Positions 6,659 to 6,763 of a DNA stretch of 6,763 nt are shown one piece after another. This DNA is from DYMC01 sp035406705 (GTDB lineage: Bacteria > Verrucomicrobiota > Lentisphaeria > Victivallales > GWF2-50-93). Made by a program: the position numbers and the translations under genes. Under the pieces are notes generated by a model. The model searched no databases. It was not told where the DNA came from and saw only the letters and a program-made list of their open reading frames with translations. Where the stretch lies: positions 1-6,763 of the forward strand of contig CAYRRM010000077.1 of NCBI GenBank assembly GCA_964426675.1, read 5' to 3'. The first letter of the stretch is position 1. Each line of letters starts with the position of its first letter.

Positions 6659-6763
6659 ATGGTGTTTTTTCCTCTGTAAACCCGTGTTCTTTCAGCCAGA
6701 ATTCAACGAGTGGAATCTGCCACCTGTAATCCACATCAAGACCTCCCCACTGAAGTAGTGGTA
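6651..6763 (-). CDS. 3' end of an unrecognised gene entering from the right edge
   Basis: An open minus-strand frame crosses the window edge and ends in TGA at 6653-6651, overlapping the ATG of the SDR gene by eight bases, a typical operon junction. Only 36 residues are visible, including IPLVEFWLKEHGFTEEKTPYE-like helical, charged sequence near the C-terminus. The other two frames on this strand are closed within the stretch (TGA codons), which supports this one as coding. No family can be named from so short a tail. Confidence 0.55.
   Translation of the reverse strand, partial: PLLQWGGLDVDYRWQIPLVEFWLKEHGFTEEKTPYE

Noticed and set aside
6201..6758. Two plus-strand open frames opposite the SDR
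   Set aside because: Both are antisense shadows of a well-supported SDR and its upstream partner; the compositions are those of complemented coding DNA.
1..6763. CRISPR arrays, tRNA or rRNA genes, insertion sequences
   Set aside because: I saw no regularly spaced repeats, no cloverleaf-like GC-rich segments, no rRNA signature and no transposase or terminal inverted repeats; the window is almost fully occupied by glycan-synthesis genes.

Overview
The window is a stretch of a bacterial surface-polysaccharide (O-antigen, capsule or other glycoconjugate) biosynthesis cluster. Every supportable gene lies on the minus strand, so transcription runs from the high-coordinate end to the low end. The DNA is AT-rich. 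Ribosome binding sites are good Shine-Dalgarno matches (for example AAGGAGGT before the last gene), one gene uses a TTG start, and spacing is tight, all of which point to a bacterium. The taxon cannot be fixed from sequence alone; the mixed composition is typical of horizontally exchanged glycan loci in many phyla.

In order of transcription the layout is: the last 36 codons of an unrecognised gene entering from the right edge (6651-6763); a classical short-chain dehydrogenase/reductase (5894-6658); a zinc-binding sugar C-methyltransferase of the TylC3/TcaB9 type (4638-5873, start corrected from a longer frame); a DPM1-like family 2 glycosyltransferase with a TTG start (3843-4583); a small class I SAM-dependent methyltransferase (3117-3794); a 622-residue polytopic membrane protein that looks like a GT-C glycosyltransferase (1223-3091); and a GDP-mannose 4,6-dehydratase/RMD-family extended SDR (238-1209). 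Gaps are 13 to 54 bases, and the two most upstream junctions appear to overlap, so one operon is likely. The left 237 bases hold no gene that can be assigned with confidence.

A coherent working model, which is inference: the GMD/RMD-like enzyme makes or reduces a GDP-4-keto-6-deoxyhexose, the C-methyltransferase adds a branch methyl to a 4-keto sugar nucleotide, and the adjacent SDR may reduce the product or act on a modification precursor. The DPM1-like enzyme would load a sugar onto polyprenyl phosphate, and the GT-C membrane protein would use that lipid-linked donor on the far side of the membrane. The small methyltransferase would cap or decorate a sugar. No flippase (Wzx), polymerase (Wzy) or ABC exporter is visible here.

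No new kind of biological system can be claimed. The most interesting points are the possible branched-chain 6-deoxysugar pathway, the DPM-like/GT-C pairing, and a 10-base tandem duplication that supplies the in-frame TTG start of the family 2 glycosyltransferase.
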